64,000 bases of DNA, from positions 1,550,001 through 1,614,000 of the forward strand of contig JAJQJQ010000045.1 in assembly GCA_028622995.1 (NCBI GenBank), written 5' to 3'. Position numbers and translations under genes: made by a program. Shown piece by piece: positions 30,171-41,650 of this stretch (within the stretch, counting starts at the first letter, position 1; each line of letters begins with the position of its first letter). Source of the stretch: Panagrolaimus kolymaensis. Its lineage: Eukaryota; Nematoda; Chromadorea; Rhabditida; Panagrolaimidae. Below the pieces are notes generated by a model. It searched no databases and was not told the origin of the DNA. It saw nothing but the letters and a program-made list of their open reading frames with translations.

Positions 30171-31474
30171 TTAACATTTCTTCAATTTGTGTAACTGTTG
30201 AATCCATTTGACTTTTGCTCTTTCATCCATAGGTTGAATAACATATCCATCATGTTTTGATGTATCCCATAGTTCAAATCGATTTGATGCAGATTCTGAA
30301 GTTCCAGAGAATCCAAGATTTCTTGTTGAAACATACAATTTGTTTTCATAATGTTCAGGAGCAGGAGGTGCAGGTTGATGCCGCTTCTTACAAAATAGTA
30401 CACCACCATCGAACAGGAAGAGGAATCGATGCTGAGGTTTGTTAGACAGAAGATGAGTGGATTTCTTGAAAGCATAAATAGTACATTCTGTTTGAAGCCG
30501 AAGTGGACCAAGACGTTGTAAATTACCCTGAAAATAAGAAAATACAGTAGCTTATAACATCACAAAAGCATAAAAACGTCAAAGAAAGCTTGGATTGCAC
30601 AAAGAGGCAAGCCCCCAAATGAATGAACAAAAGCTATAGCAGAAGACAAAAAACTCACAACAAAAGATGAAATATGCATTTGATGCATTTCAGCATTCAA
30701 GTGAGATAACAAGTCCAACATCGAAGCCAGTGCAGCTGTCACATCTTTCTTTACATCATCATTGGAATATCGGAGAAGATCCTTGAAGAGAAGTTGATAC
30801 TTTGTAATTCGTTGAACAGGTTTGAGCAAATATGAACTCAATGGCAGAAGATGACCAGCTTTTCGTTGACAGTCCATAAAGAATTTGGTTCCATCCACAT
30901 GATCATTTCTGTAAGCTTCTGACATAGGTTTGTTCTGACAATATGGACGATAGAGATTCAAGAAGTTCTTCCGACGAGAAACAAAACAATGACATATTTC
31001 GACGATAGTACCACATTCATTGAGACTTGTTGAGAGATCGGAATGAAAGCTGTATATACCAAGAATATTACCATAGATCATTTTTGATTGTCCTCGAAGT
31101 TCTGGAGCATACAGAGGTTCATTCTTTGGTGATTCGAAGGGTTTGATGTAGTATATCCAGATTTCCCATAGTTCACGAACATATGATTCTTCAGTTGCTA
31201 TCTGAAACGAAAAGAAAGTTAGTCAAGTAACAAGGATGTTAAAGTAAGCAATAGAAGATTTTCCATGAAGAGTAAAAAAGCCATACCAATTCATCAACAA
31301 TATAATTGACCTTGCTTGAACGAGATGAAGCTGATGGAGAAGGCAAATTTTCATGAGACTAAAAAAGCAATGAACCATTAGTTTATGATGAAAATGAAAA
31401 GGATGACAACGTACGAGTTCTTCAATAACATAATTGATTTCGCTTGATTCAGATGATGATGTCGAAGAAGCCAT
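30171..31474 (-). CDS. Short Dbl-family RhoGEF (DH-PH only)
   Basis: Four minus-strand exons (31474-31415, 31358-31287, 31201-30659, 30527-30171) join in phase to 343 residues. Residues 45-225 are a DH domain with the MCF2/DBS-type core 'YCQNKPMSEAYRNDHVDGT' and 'SSYLLKPVQRITKYQLLFKD'. Residues 226-343 are a PH domain ('LFLFDGGVLFCKKR', 'FELWDTSKHDGY', ending 'KVKWIQQLHKL'). DH-PH modules exchange nucleotide on Rho/Rac/Cdc42-type GTPases at membranes. The protein lacks the Sec14 and spectrin parts of full-length DBS relatives. Exons 1 and 2 each end in a similar peptide (INYVIEEL / VNYIVDEL), a small internal exon duplication. The DH exon has the same length (543) and borders as in the large RhoGEF at 47-64 kb, so this is a truncated paralogue. 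Confidence 0.88.
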
Positions 31475-33010
31475 ATATGTTCAGATAAACCTGAAAATTA
31501 TTAAGAAATGAGTAAAGTTTAACGATGAACAATAAAAATGTAACAATCACGAAACGCGAAACTCGAAGGAATGATTCAAACAAACAAATTTTCACGACGA
31601 AAAAACGACAGAAATCAACAAGAAAAATTTGTTCAACAAAAATGATGAAAGAAAAAGTTTGCAAAGGAAAACGTTGGCACAAAATTTGAAGCACAAAAAA
31701 AAGACGTTTCTCGAAGGAAGCAAAAAAGAAGTGGGATGATTTTTTTTTTGTGCAGCTTTTAGCTTCTAAAGCAATTTTTACTGCAAAACTACGGTAATTG
31801 CGATTCGCAAAGGAAAAAAGTGGTAATACAAAAATGATGGCAAAAAAGTGGAGAATTTTTGACACGCATAAAAAAGGTGATACACAAACAAAACGCGGAT
31901 TTTTTTACTCAAAGAAACAATAACGGAGAGAGTTGTTTTTGAGCGAAGTTTCTAAAGCAATTTTCATAACAAATAACAAGGCAATCACGAAAGAAAAAAG
32001 TGGTGCAAAAAGGATTAAAATGATGGCAAAAATAGGGAGAATCGTTTGCATACATAAAAAGGGAAGCGAAACACGAGTAAAAATGGAGTTTATGAGTAAA
32101 AACTAAAATTGATTTTTGTGCAATTTGAAGCAGATTTTTAACAGAATAAAGGAGTTTTGACCCCGGATAAAAGGATTAATGAAAGAATGTAAAAACGAAG
32201 ATAAAAGTGCAGCAATTTTGTGTGGATTCGTATCAAGCATATTCAAAGGCAATGGTAAAAGTTGAAAATAATAAAAGCATGAAAATTCAATGTATTGAAA
32301 TCATAATAACTTGAGTTTGTTCTGAATAAAAGTATTTAATGGTTTTATGGCATATTTTTCTTTTCAATGTTCAATAATATTTTTTGATGTTGCTTTGATG
32401 TGGATCATAATGACCTAAAAAAGGAAGAATATTGAAGGAATGCATTAAATGAAAGTAAAACTTATCTGTAAACTTATGAACCACAATTTTCACAGAATCA
32501 AAAGTGTATACACGTTGAACACGGATAAAAGGGATGAACATAAAGAAAAGTGTAAACAAAAAAGGGTGAATAAGGTGGTGGAATGAAAATGGCAAGAAAA
32601 TGGAAAACCCAATTCACGTAAAAAAGAAGGATTAAGCGGTGGTGAAAGAAGCAATGACAAAAGAAGTAAATGCAGGAAGTAATACAAATAAAAAAAATTG
32701 TTTCAAAGGAAAATATTTGTTGGAGGGATTGAATTACAGGTATATAAGGAAAATTGCCATCTTTAATCCCCACACATTCCCATTAACATCATGATAATCA
32801 TAACAGTAAGTTTTAAAATATTTTGAAGTTGAAAGCAAAACATAATTGAAGGAGGAACAGAAAAAGTTGAATATCGATCAGAGGAATCTAAAAAATGAAA
32901 AAAAATTAAACCAATACAAAAAGTGAAAAGTAAACTAACCTGTAATACTAAAGATTCCTTCTAATCGACGAACGTTTGATACGATATAAAAAATTTCAAA
33001 CTCTTTTTTT
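31475..33010. other. Spacer with a diverged tandem duplication
   Basis: No gene recognised. Two similar segments, about 31755-31890 and 31945-32080, share runs such as 'CTAAAGCAATTTT', 'CGAAAGAAAAAAGTGGT' and 'AAATGATGGCAAAAA' with a period near 190 bases. A TATA box and probable leader exon for the gene to the right lie at 32741-32811. Confidence 0.45.
32741..32748 (+). promoter_or_regulatory. TATA box for the transcript of the gene at 33339
   Basis: TATATAAG. A short ATG frame (MIIIT) starts 48 bases downstream and runs into a GTAAGT donor at 32812. A CTCTTTTTTTCAG acceptor ends at 33013. This looks like a spliced leader region for the membrane-protein gene; joining the two gives only a 10-codon upstream frame. 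Confidence 0.45.
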
Positions 33011-33123
33011 CAGGCAGAGGATTTGAAATAGCCAGAAGGCAAAAAGTAAAAAAGAAGCGTAAAAAAAAGGCGGCAAAAAAATGAAGCGATTAGCGGATCA
33101 AAACTAAATTCAAAAGGCGAGAG

Positions 33124-33321
33124 ATGAATCAAAACGAAAGTGATAAAAGCAATACCAACTTTTTTTTGATGCTCATACTTTTTATCCTTAATTTAATACC
33201 GTCTTTTTTTGAAAAATTATTTAGAAATATTCTAAATAAAATTTTTCGTATATTTTCGCGATTATTTTTTCGTAATACATTTACATGGATATCACATCAT
33301 TTGAAATATTATAAACGCTAA
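33124..33321 (+). CDS. Small upstream open frame (65 codons), possible membrane peptide
   Basis: ATG at 33124, stop 15 bases before the next gene's ATG, in a different frame from it. The product starts MNQNESDKSNTNFF, then has one hydrophobic span (about 13-30) and an Arg/Phe-rich tail. It lies after a good splice acceptor at 33013, so it should be in the mature leader of the gene at 33339. It may be a regulatory upstream frame, a small first cistron, or chance. Confidence 0.3.
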   Translation: MNQNESDKSNTNFFLMLILFILNLIPSFFEKLFRNILNKIFRIFSRLFFRNTFTWISHHLKYYKR

Positions 33322-33338
33322 GAAAATTTTTAGAAAAC

Positions 33339-35275
33339 ATGAAGCTAATATTCATACTCTTCATGATCTTTGGGCTGATGTCTTACAGCAATGAAATTTT
33401 CGAAAGAACAAGGTTAACATCTTTAAGAAGTAAATCCTCTGCTACAATGTCTGTTTCACATGAACCATCCGAACTTCGTAATATGGCAACACCATCAACG
33501 CCATCATTATCATCAACCATTGCAACTACTACATTTGGTTTATCTGTAACAGCAAAAGCAATCCTTGAAGGTCTCTTAGCTGCTAGTATTTCATTTGTAA
33601 GTGTGGTAACATATTGAAAAACTTCTAACCCCTATTTTATAGATTGTTGTTTCTGAACCATCTTATTTTGCTCTTGAATGCGCAAGTATGACAGCAATTA
33701 TTGCAACTTTCGAAATTATCCCATGTTTTTTGCTTATTCCATACTCGAAGTCTCGAAATGAAGAGTATATCCTGTGGCTGGTCATATCCTTAATTGCTGT
33801 AGCTCTTTCAATTTTTTCGATCTTATGGAAGATTGCCAACCGAGCTAAAACAATTTGGGATAAAGTCAGTATTCTTGGCTTCCTTGTTCTATGTTGTACT
33901 CTCGCAGGATTCCGATTTTTTGTTGGTAAAGAAACATTGAATATTCCATTTGAAATTGATTTGGTGAAGCAATTGAGTTCAATTGCTGTTTTGATTGTAG
34001 CTTTTATTGCATCAATCAAAGGTAGTTTAATTTATTTAAAAACCAAGTTAAAATTTTTGTTTTACAGAAATAGAAAAAATTAGTATGATAAAAGTTACAC
34101 TAATTACGGATGGACGTTCATCAACTTCAAATTCAATTGTTATTGATGTCAGTGTTACAAAAGGCATCATATTCTCATCAACAAGAATTTACAGTACTAT
34201 CATCGGTATTGATTCAACCAGGTATAATGCTGGTGATATCCACAATTTCAACAACAATATCGATAGAAGTTTATCAGAACTTAATATCAAACGTCAACGA
34301 CAATCAGATAACGAATTAAACTTAATTGCTGGAAGTGAGTTTTAAACAACATTATAGTAAACGTTTGTTCATTGTCGTTTTACAGAGAGTACTTTATTTG
34401 CAAAAATGTGCCTTGCAACATCAATATCGATTGCAAAAGCTGGTGCTGATTCAAAGAAAACATCTCTAATACAACATTTAAAACAAGAATTTAAATTGAA
34501 TGCACCTTTAAGAATGCCGAGTGCGGTTTTTACTTTATTTGCTGGAGCCACCCAAGATAGCATGCCTTATGAATCATTGTCTATCGAATTTCCAAATGTT
34601 CCAATATATGGTTCCTTGTTACGAGCTCGTGAAACAATGGAACAACTGGAAATGCGCTTACATCCTGCTCATACTAGATCATCTGCACGTGGTTTGTTAG
34701 TACAATTGCAACAAATGAACGATTATTTTACTGAAATCGGAAATGCCGTTCCTGCTGGGTATTTTTACGAAATTTTTATGAATGCTGATGTCGAAAAATA
34801 CTACAAACGGGCTCGATATTTGATTCCTTTCAATGGAGAAGAAAATGATCAAAGTTATCAAACTCAAGAGTTAAAAGAAAGATACCTGGAACATTTCAAT
34901 CACCATTTAGTCAGAAGTTTGGCAAACGGTTTTGTTTCAGAAAATGAATACTATGGATTTCCCCAGGGATTGAAGATGATCAAAACTGTCGATGTTGCTG
35001 ACCAAATTCCCCAGCCTGAATCACCACTTGTTCAAGTTATCATCCGTCCTTTCGAAAAGAACACTTTAACAGATTTCTTTGATCATGCTAAAGTGGTTCA
35101 ACAAAATAGTACTCAGATTATCATAGAAGCGAGCCCTACTGACACAAATGATTCTTCAATCGCTGATATTGCATGGGCTGTAAACCCGGTAAAGGTATGG
35201 CTTACTTTTTATAACGGTTCAAAAAAGATGATGTTTTCCAATATTACTTCAGCAAACATCAATATTATTTTTTAA
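33339..35275 (+). CDS. Unrecognised multi-pass membrane protein with large C-terminal domain
   Basis: Four exons (33339-33596, 33643-34021, 34068-34334, 34386-35275) join in phase to 597 residues. It begins with a signal-type segment (1-17), then a Ser/Thr-rich stretch, then about five hydrophobic spans between 70 and 210 ('LLAASISFIVV', 'IIATFEIIPCFLLIPY', 'LWLVISLIAVALSIFSILW', 'SILGFLVLCCTLAGF', 'SSIAVLIVAFIASIK'). After these, 'KVTLITDGRSSTSN' recalls a VWFA-type strand, but no DxSxS site is seen. The last 300 residues form a soluble domain with 'RPFEKNTLTDFFDHAKVV'. I do not recognise the family. The frame across exons is coherent and codon use matches neighbours. Confidence 0.7.
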
Positions 35276-35523
35276 TACGAATTTATATATCGATTATTTA
35301 CGGTACCAATGATGTGGAGCTCATAGCCTTGTATCTTAAAATGTTTCAAAATTTAATCCATTAATGGAGATTTCAAAGATTTTTAAAATTGAATTTGAAC
35401 AAATAACAACGATCAATAAAATTCTTCTTTGATAACAAAAATAATATTACAAGAATTATAGAATTTCATTGGATTCATTTTATTTTATTTAACATACTCA
35501 TAAAAAGTTGGCTTATTATCAAC

Positions 35524-35837
35524 CAGGGCTGTCAAATCGCTTCGCTCAAAGACGTCGCTGATCGCTGAGCGACGCCTTTTTCATTTTCGCTTCGCTTCGC
35601 TTCGCGCTAAAAATAAAAAAATGAAAATCGCTTCAGCGACTTCAGCGATCTCGTCGCTGTTTCAAACAGCGACGAATTTTTTGCGTGTCTTTTTGGCTAA
35701 GCGATCGCTTCAGCGAAGCGATGAACAGCGATCGCTGAAGAAACAGCGATGAAAATTCAGCGACTTCAGCGAATCGCTCACCGTCGCTGAAGCAATTTCG
35801 AGCGACGCTAGCGAAAAACAGCGATTTGACAGCCCTG
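35524..35837. mobile_element. hAT-type MITE with AGCGA-rich subterminal repeats
   Basis: Exact 18-base inverted ends CAGGGCTGTCAAATCGCT / AGCGATTTGACAGCCCTG. Exact 8-base target duplication TTATCAAC at 35516-35523 and 35838-35845. The 314-base interior is filled with TTCGCT/AGCGA and TCAGCGA motifs in both orientations. No coding capacity. Ends and target length are diagnostic of hAT elements. Confidence 0.95.
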
Positions 35838-36139
35838 TTATCAACTAAAAAATCTTTTCCATTATTAATATTTTTTTGTTTTTAGGTCAAATTTGGAAGC
35901 CCATACCGATCTGAATATACAAGACTTTGTCAAATTTCAAGAAACAAATTTTAGCAATCCGAACTGTAAAATTATTTTTTATCATTGATTGCATTCTGTA
36001 AATAAAACTTTTTTTATTTGAATACATATAGTAACAAATCTTTTTTAACAATTTCCAAAGTTTTTTGAATTTCAAAAAATAACATAATACATTATATAAT
36101 ATTAAAATTCAACTAACAAACGTAGCCGTAACATATTAT

Positions 36140-37115
36140 TTATTTAAAATACAAGCAAAATTTAGGAAACTTTTTGGCGACTTCCTTCGTTATATTATAA
36201 GCGAGTTCATAGAATTCATGAAAACTACCTCCAAAATTTACTCGTATGTACATTTCTAAACAACCAGAATATTCCATGTGATTTTCAATAAAAGTAATGA
36301 TTTCTGTTGAATTCGGAAATAAAAACATATTGTAAAAACTGCATAATTTTAACCTTGAAAATTTTGGAAGCGCGTTTAAAGCCGCCAGGGTTGAAACATT
36401 TTTTTGCCAAGGAACGCTAGAAATATTAAATCATCAGGGTATTAAGGCAAAGTCAAAAAAAATTCTTTTTTTTATAAGAATAAAGGTGAACTTACGTAAT
36501 TTTCCAAAGAAGTGGACATTTTTTTAGGATTTCAAAAGGCGTGTCAATATCTTTGATTTTATGGCTGTTTAAGCATACTAACCTTAAAGAAGGGCTTAAT
36601 AAATATTGGAAGGCTTCGCTATCTAAATCTGAATTAAACAAGTACAATTCATTCAATTCGAATAAATCAAGTTTTGAATAAATATTTTTACATATATTAG
36701 TTGAATAAAAACTCAAACGATTGGTAATTTTTAATGACTTTGAAAATGATAAATGGAGAAAAATATCGGGATTAACACACATTTCGATGTAATTAACAAA
36801 ATAATTTGGCTTTAAGGTAATTTTTTTGGGCGCTCCATAGCAGATCGTGAAATTTCCAAACTTTTTGCCATGATAATACAAAAGACAGTTACACATTTCT
36901 TTTGAAATTTGAGATAGTTTGATTTTCAGCTTAAGTGAAGCATTTTGAGCTAAATAGTTTTTCACTGAATATGGCAAAACGAAATAATTGATTGTTATTG
37001 TTGGATGATGAGATAGTTTTGTTATAGAAATTGCGCGTTTTTTAGTACTAAGAGAGTATAAGGATAATAATAAAGTGACAAATATTATAAAAAGGATAAT
37101 AATAAGACCAAACAT
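36140..37115 (-). CDS. Membrane-anchored F-box-like protein, member 1
   Basis: Two minus-strand exons (37115-36496 and 36416-36140), 298 residues. The start chosen (MFGLIIILFIIFVT) gives one N-terminal membrane segment. The family signature follows: 'FVLPYSVKNYLAQNASLKLK' then 'IKLSQISKEMCNCLLYYHGK', an F-box-like start. The middle has LRR-like spacing ('LDLFELNELYLFNSDLD', 'LLSPSLRLVCLNSHKIKDID'), then 'PFEILKKCP', a conserved splice point, and 'VPWQKN'. The end has 'FIENHMEYSGCLEMYI'. Close paralogues at 39.1, 44.0 and 45.3 kb share every block. No intron in the first part, unlike members 2 and 4. Function unknown; substrate adaptor at a membrane is an inference. Confidence 0.75.
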
Positions 37116-38916
37116 ATTTAATTTAATTTTTTTCACACTTTCATGAATAAATAGTCGTGTAACTGCAGCCCAAAATAAAAAAAAGGGAGAAATCAATGAA
37201 CGGATGATTTTTGGTGTTTGGCAGGCGGACATTCAATGCGATGAAAAAAGGATATGGAACTACTCTCAAAAAGAAAAAAAGTGCAAAAGCTCGCAAATTC
37301 ATAATGAATTTAATAATCTTAACCGAACCTGCAGCACATAACACATTGAAAAATCAAGTTTTAAAGAAACCGATAGCAGGATCTGTCTAGCAAGATCCCT
37401 CTTCCCATTCCTTAATCGTGAGAATTCCACATTCACATCAACCTTTCTTCTTTCCGTGTCCGAAAGGCATTTTTAAACCGCAGCCGAAAAGTTGCCGACT
37501 TCACCCAAATATATTATAAGAAAACGAACAGTAAGAGTAAAGAATATATATTATCCCCATGTTAAAAGTTTGCTTGGAAGCAATTTATTCTTTTTTGTTT
37601 GCTTTAGAATAACCAGACATATAAAGAATGCAGCATTTCCCATATAGAAAAGGCTGTGCCCGCGAAAAAGAAAAAAAAGAAAGAGTAAAACTTATACAAA
37701 GATCATCCTCAGCCATACAAGCAAGACCACAGTCGAAACTTCACAACCAGAAGTCCATCTTCACTAAAAACAAAGGATAAAGCTTTTAGTTAACAACATA
37801 TATTCATATCAATATTACTAAGCATGCTAAACTCGAATAAAAAAGCAATATGTACATGGAAGAATAGAAAATGAAAGAAAATAACCAAAACACTGAAACA
37901 ACATGCTTATTTTCCCCTTTTTAGGCCTTTTCTCTAACATTTTATGCTTCTTTCTTATCATCTATTAACTCTTTAGGTTGTTCTCGGTGTTGTCAGGCTA
38001 TAGGACAACACAAATTATGTATAAAATGTGTTAGGGAAGTAAAATGCAATCAAGGAATGGAGAGAAAAATCATGTTCAACCTTCGTTTGATACATCGAAG
38101 CTGCAAAAAAAAAAAACAGTCAAGGACATGGCTGAAGCTGCATGCTTTCGTGGTGAAACATTTTTCAGTACAAAAATTGCACTTTTTTTGAAATTTTTGT
38201 AAACCTAAAAATTGTAACCGCAAGAAATAATGTTAGTTGACGACATTATTAAAATTAGATTATTAATACACTTTTACAATTTCACCTTTTAAACTGATTG
38301 CATGAGTTATTATTGTAAGCTTTGTTTAAACTTAGACCAAGGCGACGAAATTTTAATGTTACTTAGAAAGCTTTTTGTTTTTTGTTTGTTTGCCTAAAAT
38401 CACTTTATTTACTCTTTTTTACACCAACAAACATGAAATAAATTTTAGAAAAAAACATATTTAATTTTACACAGAATATACAAGACCTATTGATACATCT
38501 TTAAAAAACATTTTATGGAATTTGTAAGTTACAATAAAGTCATTATCGCAATCTTTGTTTTGAAACCAAGATATTCATAGGCTGGCTGTCAAATAAAATT
38601 TTTGAGATGGATGATAAAATTTGCATTTTATTTCTTTTTAACATTTTTATTAAAATTGTGAAGTCATGCATTCTCATTGATTTTTGAATTGGAAAATTCA
38701 AACGTTACAACAGATTTTTCTTTCTTTCGCTTTTCTTGCTTCATTTTACTTCTTTTTTTTTGGATATTTTTTGTGGCACCATTTAATCGATTTTTTTTTC
38801 GACCACAATTGCATAACACAACGCACACACACTTTCATGAAAAGGGCAGGAACAAAAAAAGGATTGATTGAAACTTTATTTTTGTTACATATTTTTTCCC
38901 AAACCACCACTGTTTC
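37116..38916. other. Intergenic stretch, no gene recognised
   Basis: A GC-richer, non-repetitive patch at about 37330-37560 has no long frame and no RNA fold that I can name. A small perfect hairpin GTGTTGTC...GACAACAC lies near 37991-38015. The rest is AT-rich. Confidence 0.4.
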
Positions 38917-39062
38917 AAGCGGCGATTTTTTTCTGTCTTTGCCTTCCAGGCAAATAGCTTTTTTCCGTGTCATTTTGGCGTTCTTACCACGAAAATTACT
39001 GTACTTCCCTTCTTTGTCAATGAATATGCCTGGAAGGCAAAGACAGAAAAAAATCGCCGCTT
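38917..39062. repeat. Perfect 36-base inverted repeat with 74-base loop
   Basis: Arms 38917-38952 and 39027-39062 are exact reverse complements (AAGCGGCGATTTTTTTCTGT and continuing to CCAGGCA). The hairpin ends 63 bases before the start codon of the next F-box-like gene, so it may lie in its leader or promoter. No target duplication found. Confidence 0.85.
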
Positions 39063-39125
39063 TTGAAGGAAATGAAACAGATGTGAAACAACACAAAAAA
39101 TTTCTAATTTATCAATAACCAAAAA

Positions 39126-40207
39126 ATGTCTGATTTCAACATCATTCTTTGTATAATTTCCACAGCTTTATTGATAATTTTGTGTTTTGTTTTCAATGAA
39201 TTTTATCCAAAATCTAAATCCCTTAAACATCAGCAATCATCAACAATTGATAATTTTATTTTGCCATATTCAATGAAAAATTATTTAGCTAAAAATGCTG
39301 CTTCAATGAAACTCAAAATAAAACTTTCTCAAACTTCTAAAGAAATGGGTAAAATTCTTTTTCGTTTTCACGGAAGAAAACTTGGACTTCTTTCAATTGA
39401 AGACAATTATAATTTTAAAATTAAAAATGATGCATCGGTGAGTTTCATTCTCACTCATTTATAAAAATTTTAGTCTTACAGCACTTGAATGCCCATTTAC
39501 GATTTTGGGGTTCTGATGACGTTGCAATGGAAGTTAAACCTGAATATTTTATAAGATCTAAAAAAAATTCAAAGTTGATAAAAGTTAAAACTCTTTTATC
39601 AATAAATCGATTAAAATCAAAACAAATCCAAAAAGTTTGTCTGAAATTGGATTTATCACAAACAAAAAAATTAAATTTATTGTTTATGAAACTTTATAAC
39701 CAAACTTTACCTTATTTGTTAAGTCCTTCGTTAAAGGAATTAACTTTCCTACAATGTGATGCAATAGATATCGATGTTCCTTTCGAAGTTATGAAAAGAT
39801 GCCCTTTTGCAGTTAAAATTTCGTATGTTACTAATTTTTCGCATATTTAATAATAATAATAATTTAAGCTTATTATTTTTTGTCCAAATTTAAAAAAAAA
39901 ATAACTTCAATAAAAAAAAGTTTTTAGAATACCTTGGAAACGAAAATTATCCAAATTAGACTCTTTAATACCAATTCAAAGAAATCAAAAAATGAAGGAT
40001 GTTTTCTTTAAATGTGTCGATATATTTCCTGAACATAATGTTGTTTTAAAATTTGTTGATACTCATATGGATCCATGTGGAAGTTTATGCATACATTTAG
40101 CAATAAAAAAAATTGAAAAGGAATTTTATGGTTTGAGAAATGCCATGAAAAAAACCATAGAAATAAAGTATCCAAAATTTAGTTTTGCGCTTTCAGCTTT
40201 ACTTTAA
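39126..40207 (+). CDS. Membrane-anchored F-box-like protein, member 2
   Basis: Three exons (39126-39437, 39482-39822, 39928-40207) join in phase to 310 residues. N-terminal membrane segment (about 5-23), then 'FILPYSMKNYLAKNAASMKL' and 'IKLSQTSKEMGKILFRFHGR'. Middle: 'HLRFWGSDDVAMEVKPEYF', 'LDLSQTKKLNLLFMKLYNQT', 'LPYLLSPSLKELTF', 'DVPFEVMKRCP'. After the last splice: 'IPWKRK' and 'FVDTHMDPCGSL'. For exon 2 I used the second of two AG sites because the first gives a stop. The first intron (44 bases) is missing in members 1 and 3. Confidence 0.77.
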
Positions 40208-40760
40208 ATTTTTCTTTTCTCATTATTTTAGACAACTACATCATCAATGTGTTTGATAATAAATTTTTAATAAATGAAACAAACTTGCTAATTCCATAAA
40301 TTAGCAAAAATATGCTGGTTTTTTAAATTTAAATTTCATTTTTGAAAAAATATAAATCCTTTAACATTTTTTTCTCGCAAGAAATAGGTAAAAGAATTAA
40401 AATTTACCCCGGCAAATAAAAGGTCTTTTGAACACAAAGATAGTTAGTTTCGGTTTTGGGATTCAAAACAATCAGTAAAAAATACAGCCATGTTTGTTTG
40501 CTAAAAATCCTTATTACAATCAGCTGTGGATTTCCTTTAGCTTTGTTTTCTTCTTCATCTCCATATTTTTAATTTTTCTTGAAAAAAAAATGCAAGAAAA
40601 AATTAAAGCAAAATTTTCATACATTTTTCAGTGTCATTTTTTTTGTTGTTCAAACAAAAAATTTTTCATTTCAATTTGCAACTTTTTTTCATTTCATTGC
40701 TTCTTTTTTGATTGTTCGTGAACTCATCTCTCTCATCTTTCATCAAGAAAATATCAAATA
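40208..40760. other. Intergenic spacer
   Basis: AT-rich, holds the promoter and leader of the four-pass protein gene. No gene seen. Confidence 0.45.
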
Positions 40761-41650
40761 ATGGCTAAAAGGAATCATCCTTCGACGACAGAAAATGGTG
40801 GTGGTGGAAGTTCAAATAATCCTCAACAACAACAAGTAAGTTAATTAGTTTATTATTGCTTTTCTTTAACTTTTTTTCTTGCACACACGTCAAAATGTTT
40901 TCTTTTTTCGAACTTATTGTAATCATTTTTCCTGTATTTTCCTTTTTAGCACCTACAAGAAGTCTCAACTGCTATCGATGCTGCTGATCCACCTAGATAT
41001 GAATTCAATGAAAATGATGTGAAATATCGATGCTGTTGTGGAATATGTCCTGTTAAATATGGTGCTAAAGCAATAGTAATATGGGAAATAATTGTTATAA
41101 TTTGTTGTGGAATATATGCTATTTATTGTATAACTAAATCAAATATAGCTGCAAGTTATTTCTTTGGTGCTGTAATGGTTCTTGAAATTATTGCTTTGAT
41201 ATCTCTTTGTTTGGCATTGAGAAGTAAAAAAGAATGGTATTTTTTTCCATATTTTGGCGCAACTGTAAGTCTTTACTTTAGTGTCTTTTAACTATTCGTG
41301 GTTTTTAGATTATCAGACTTGTTATAACTTTTATATATTCAACTTATGCTATCAGTGTTATATTGCATGAAAGCCATCCTGATTATGTTGGAAAAAGTAA
41401 GTTTTATCTCTTTCTTTGATGCTTGTATGGGTCAAGCAGATGCGAACCTTTGTACATATACGACTTACTAATCTTTTCTCTTTTTTTAGAAGAACCTTCA
41501 TTTGATATTGTTATGGATATTGGTGAATTATTCATTGATCTTGTATTAACTATATGGTTTATAACAATTGTACGAAAATGCTTAGAATATTTACATGATT
41601 TGGATGAATTTGAACATAATGAACATAGTGAAAGTATGGAACATCATTGA
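40761..41650 (+). CDS. Four-pass membrane protein with Cys-rich lead-in
   Basis: Four exons (40761-40835, 40950-41264, 41309-41396, 41490-41650) join in phase to 212 residues. A Gly/Gln-rich cytoplasmic start is followed by 'YRCCCGICPVKYGAKAIVIW', then four hydrophobic spans (about 62-85, 90-112, 128-148, 165-185) and an acidic His-rich tail 'FEHNEHSESMEHH'. The CCxC lead-in and four spans resemble LAPTM/DUF7027-type proteins of nematodes and the gene at 28336-29212. LAPTM proteins sit in lysosomal or endosomal membranes; extending this to the present protein is a guess. Confidence 0.8.

Noticed and set aside
34310..34420. 'AGKST' P-loop-like string across a splice in the unknown membrane protein
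   Set aside because: The spacing to an upstream Gly of a Walker A motif is missing and no other NTPase motif follows.
38684..39118. 144-codon plus-strand frame before F-box-like member 2
   Set aside because: Phe/Arg-rich and spans both arms of the inverted repeat; no family and no conservation evidence.
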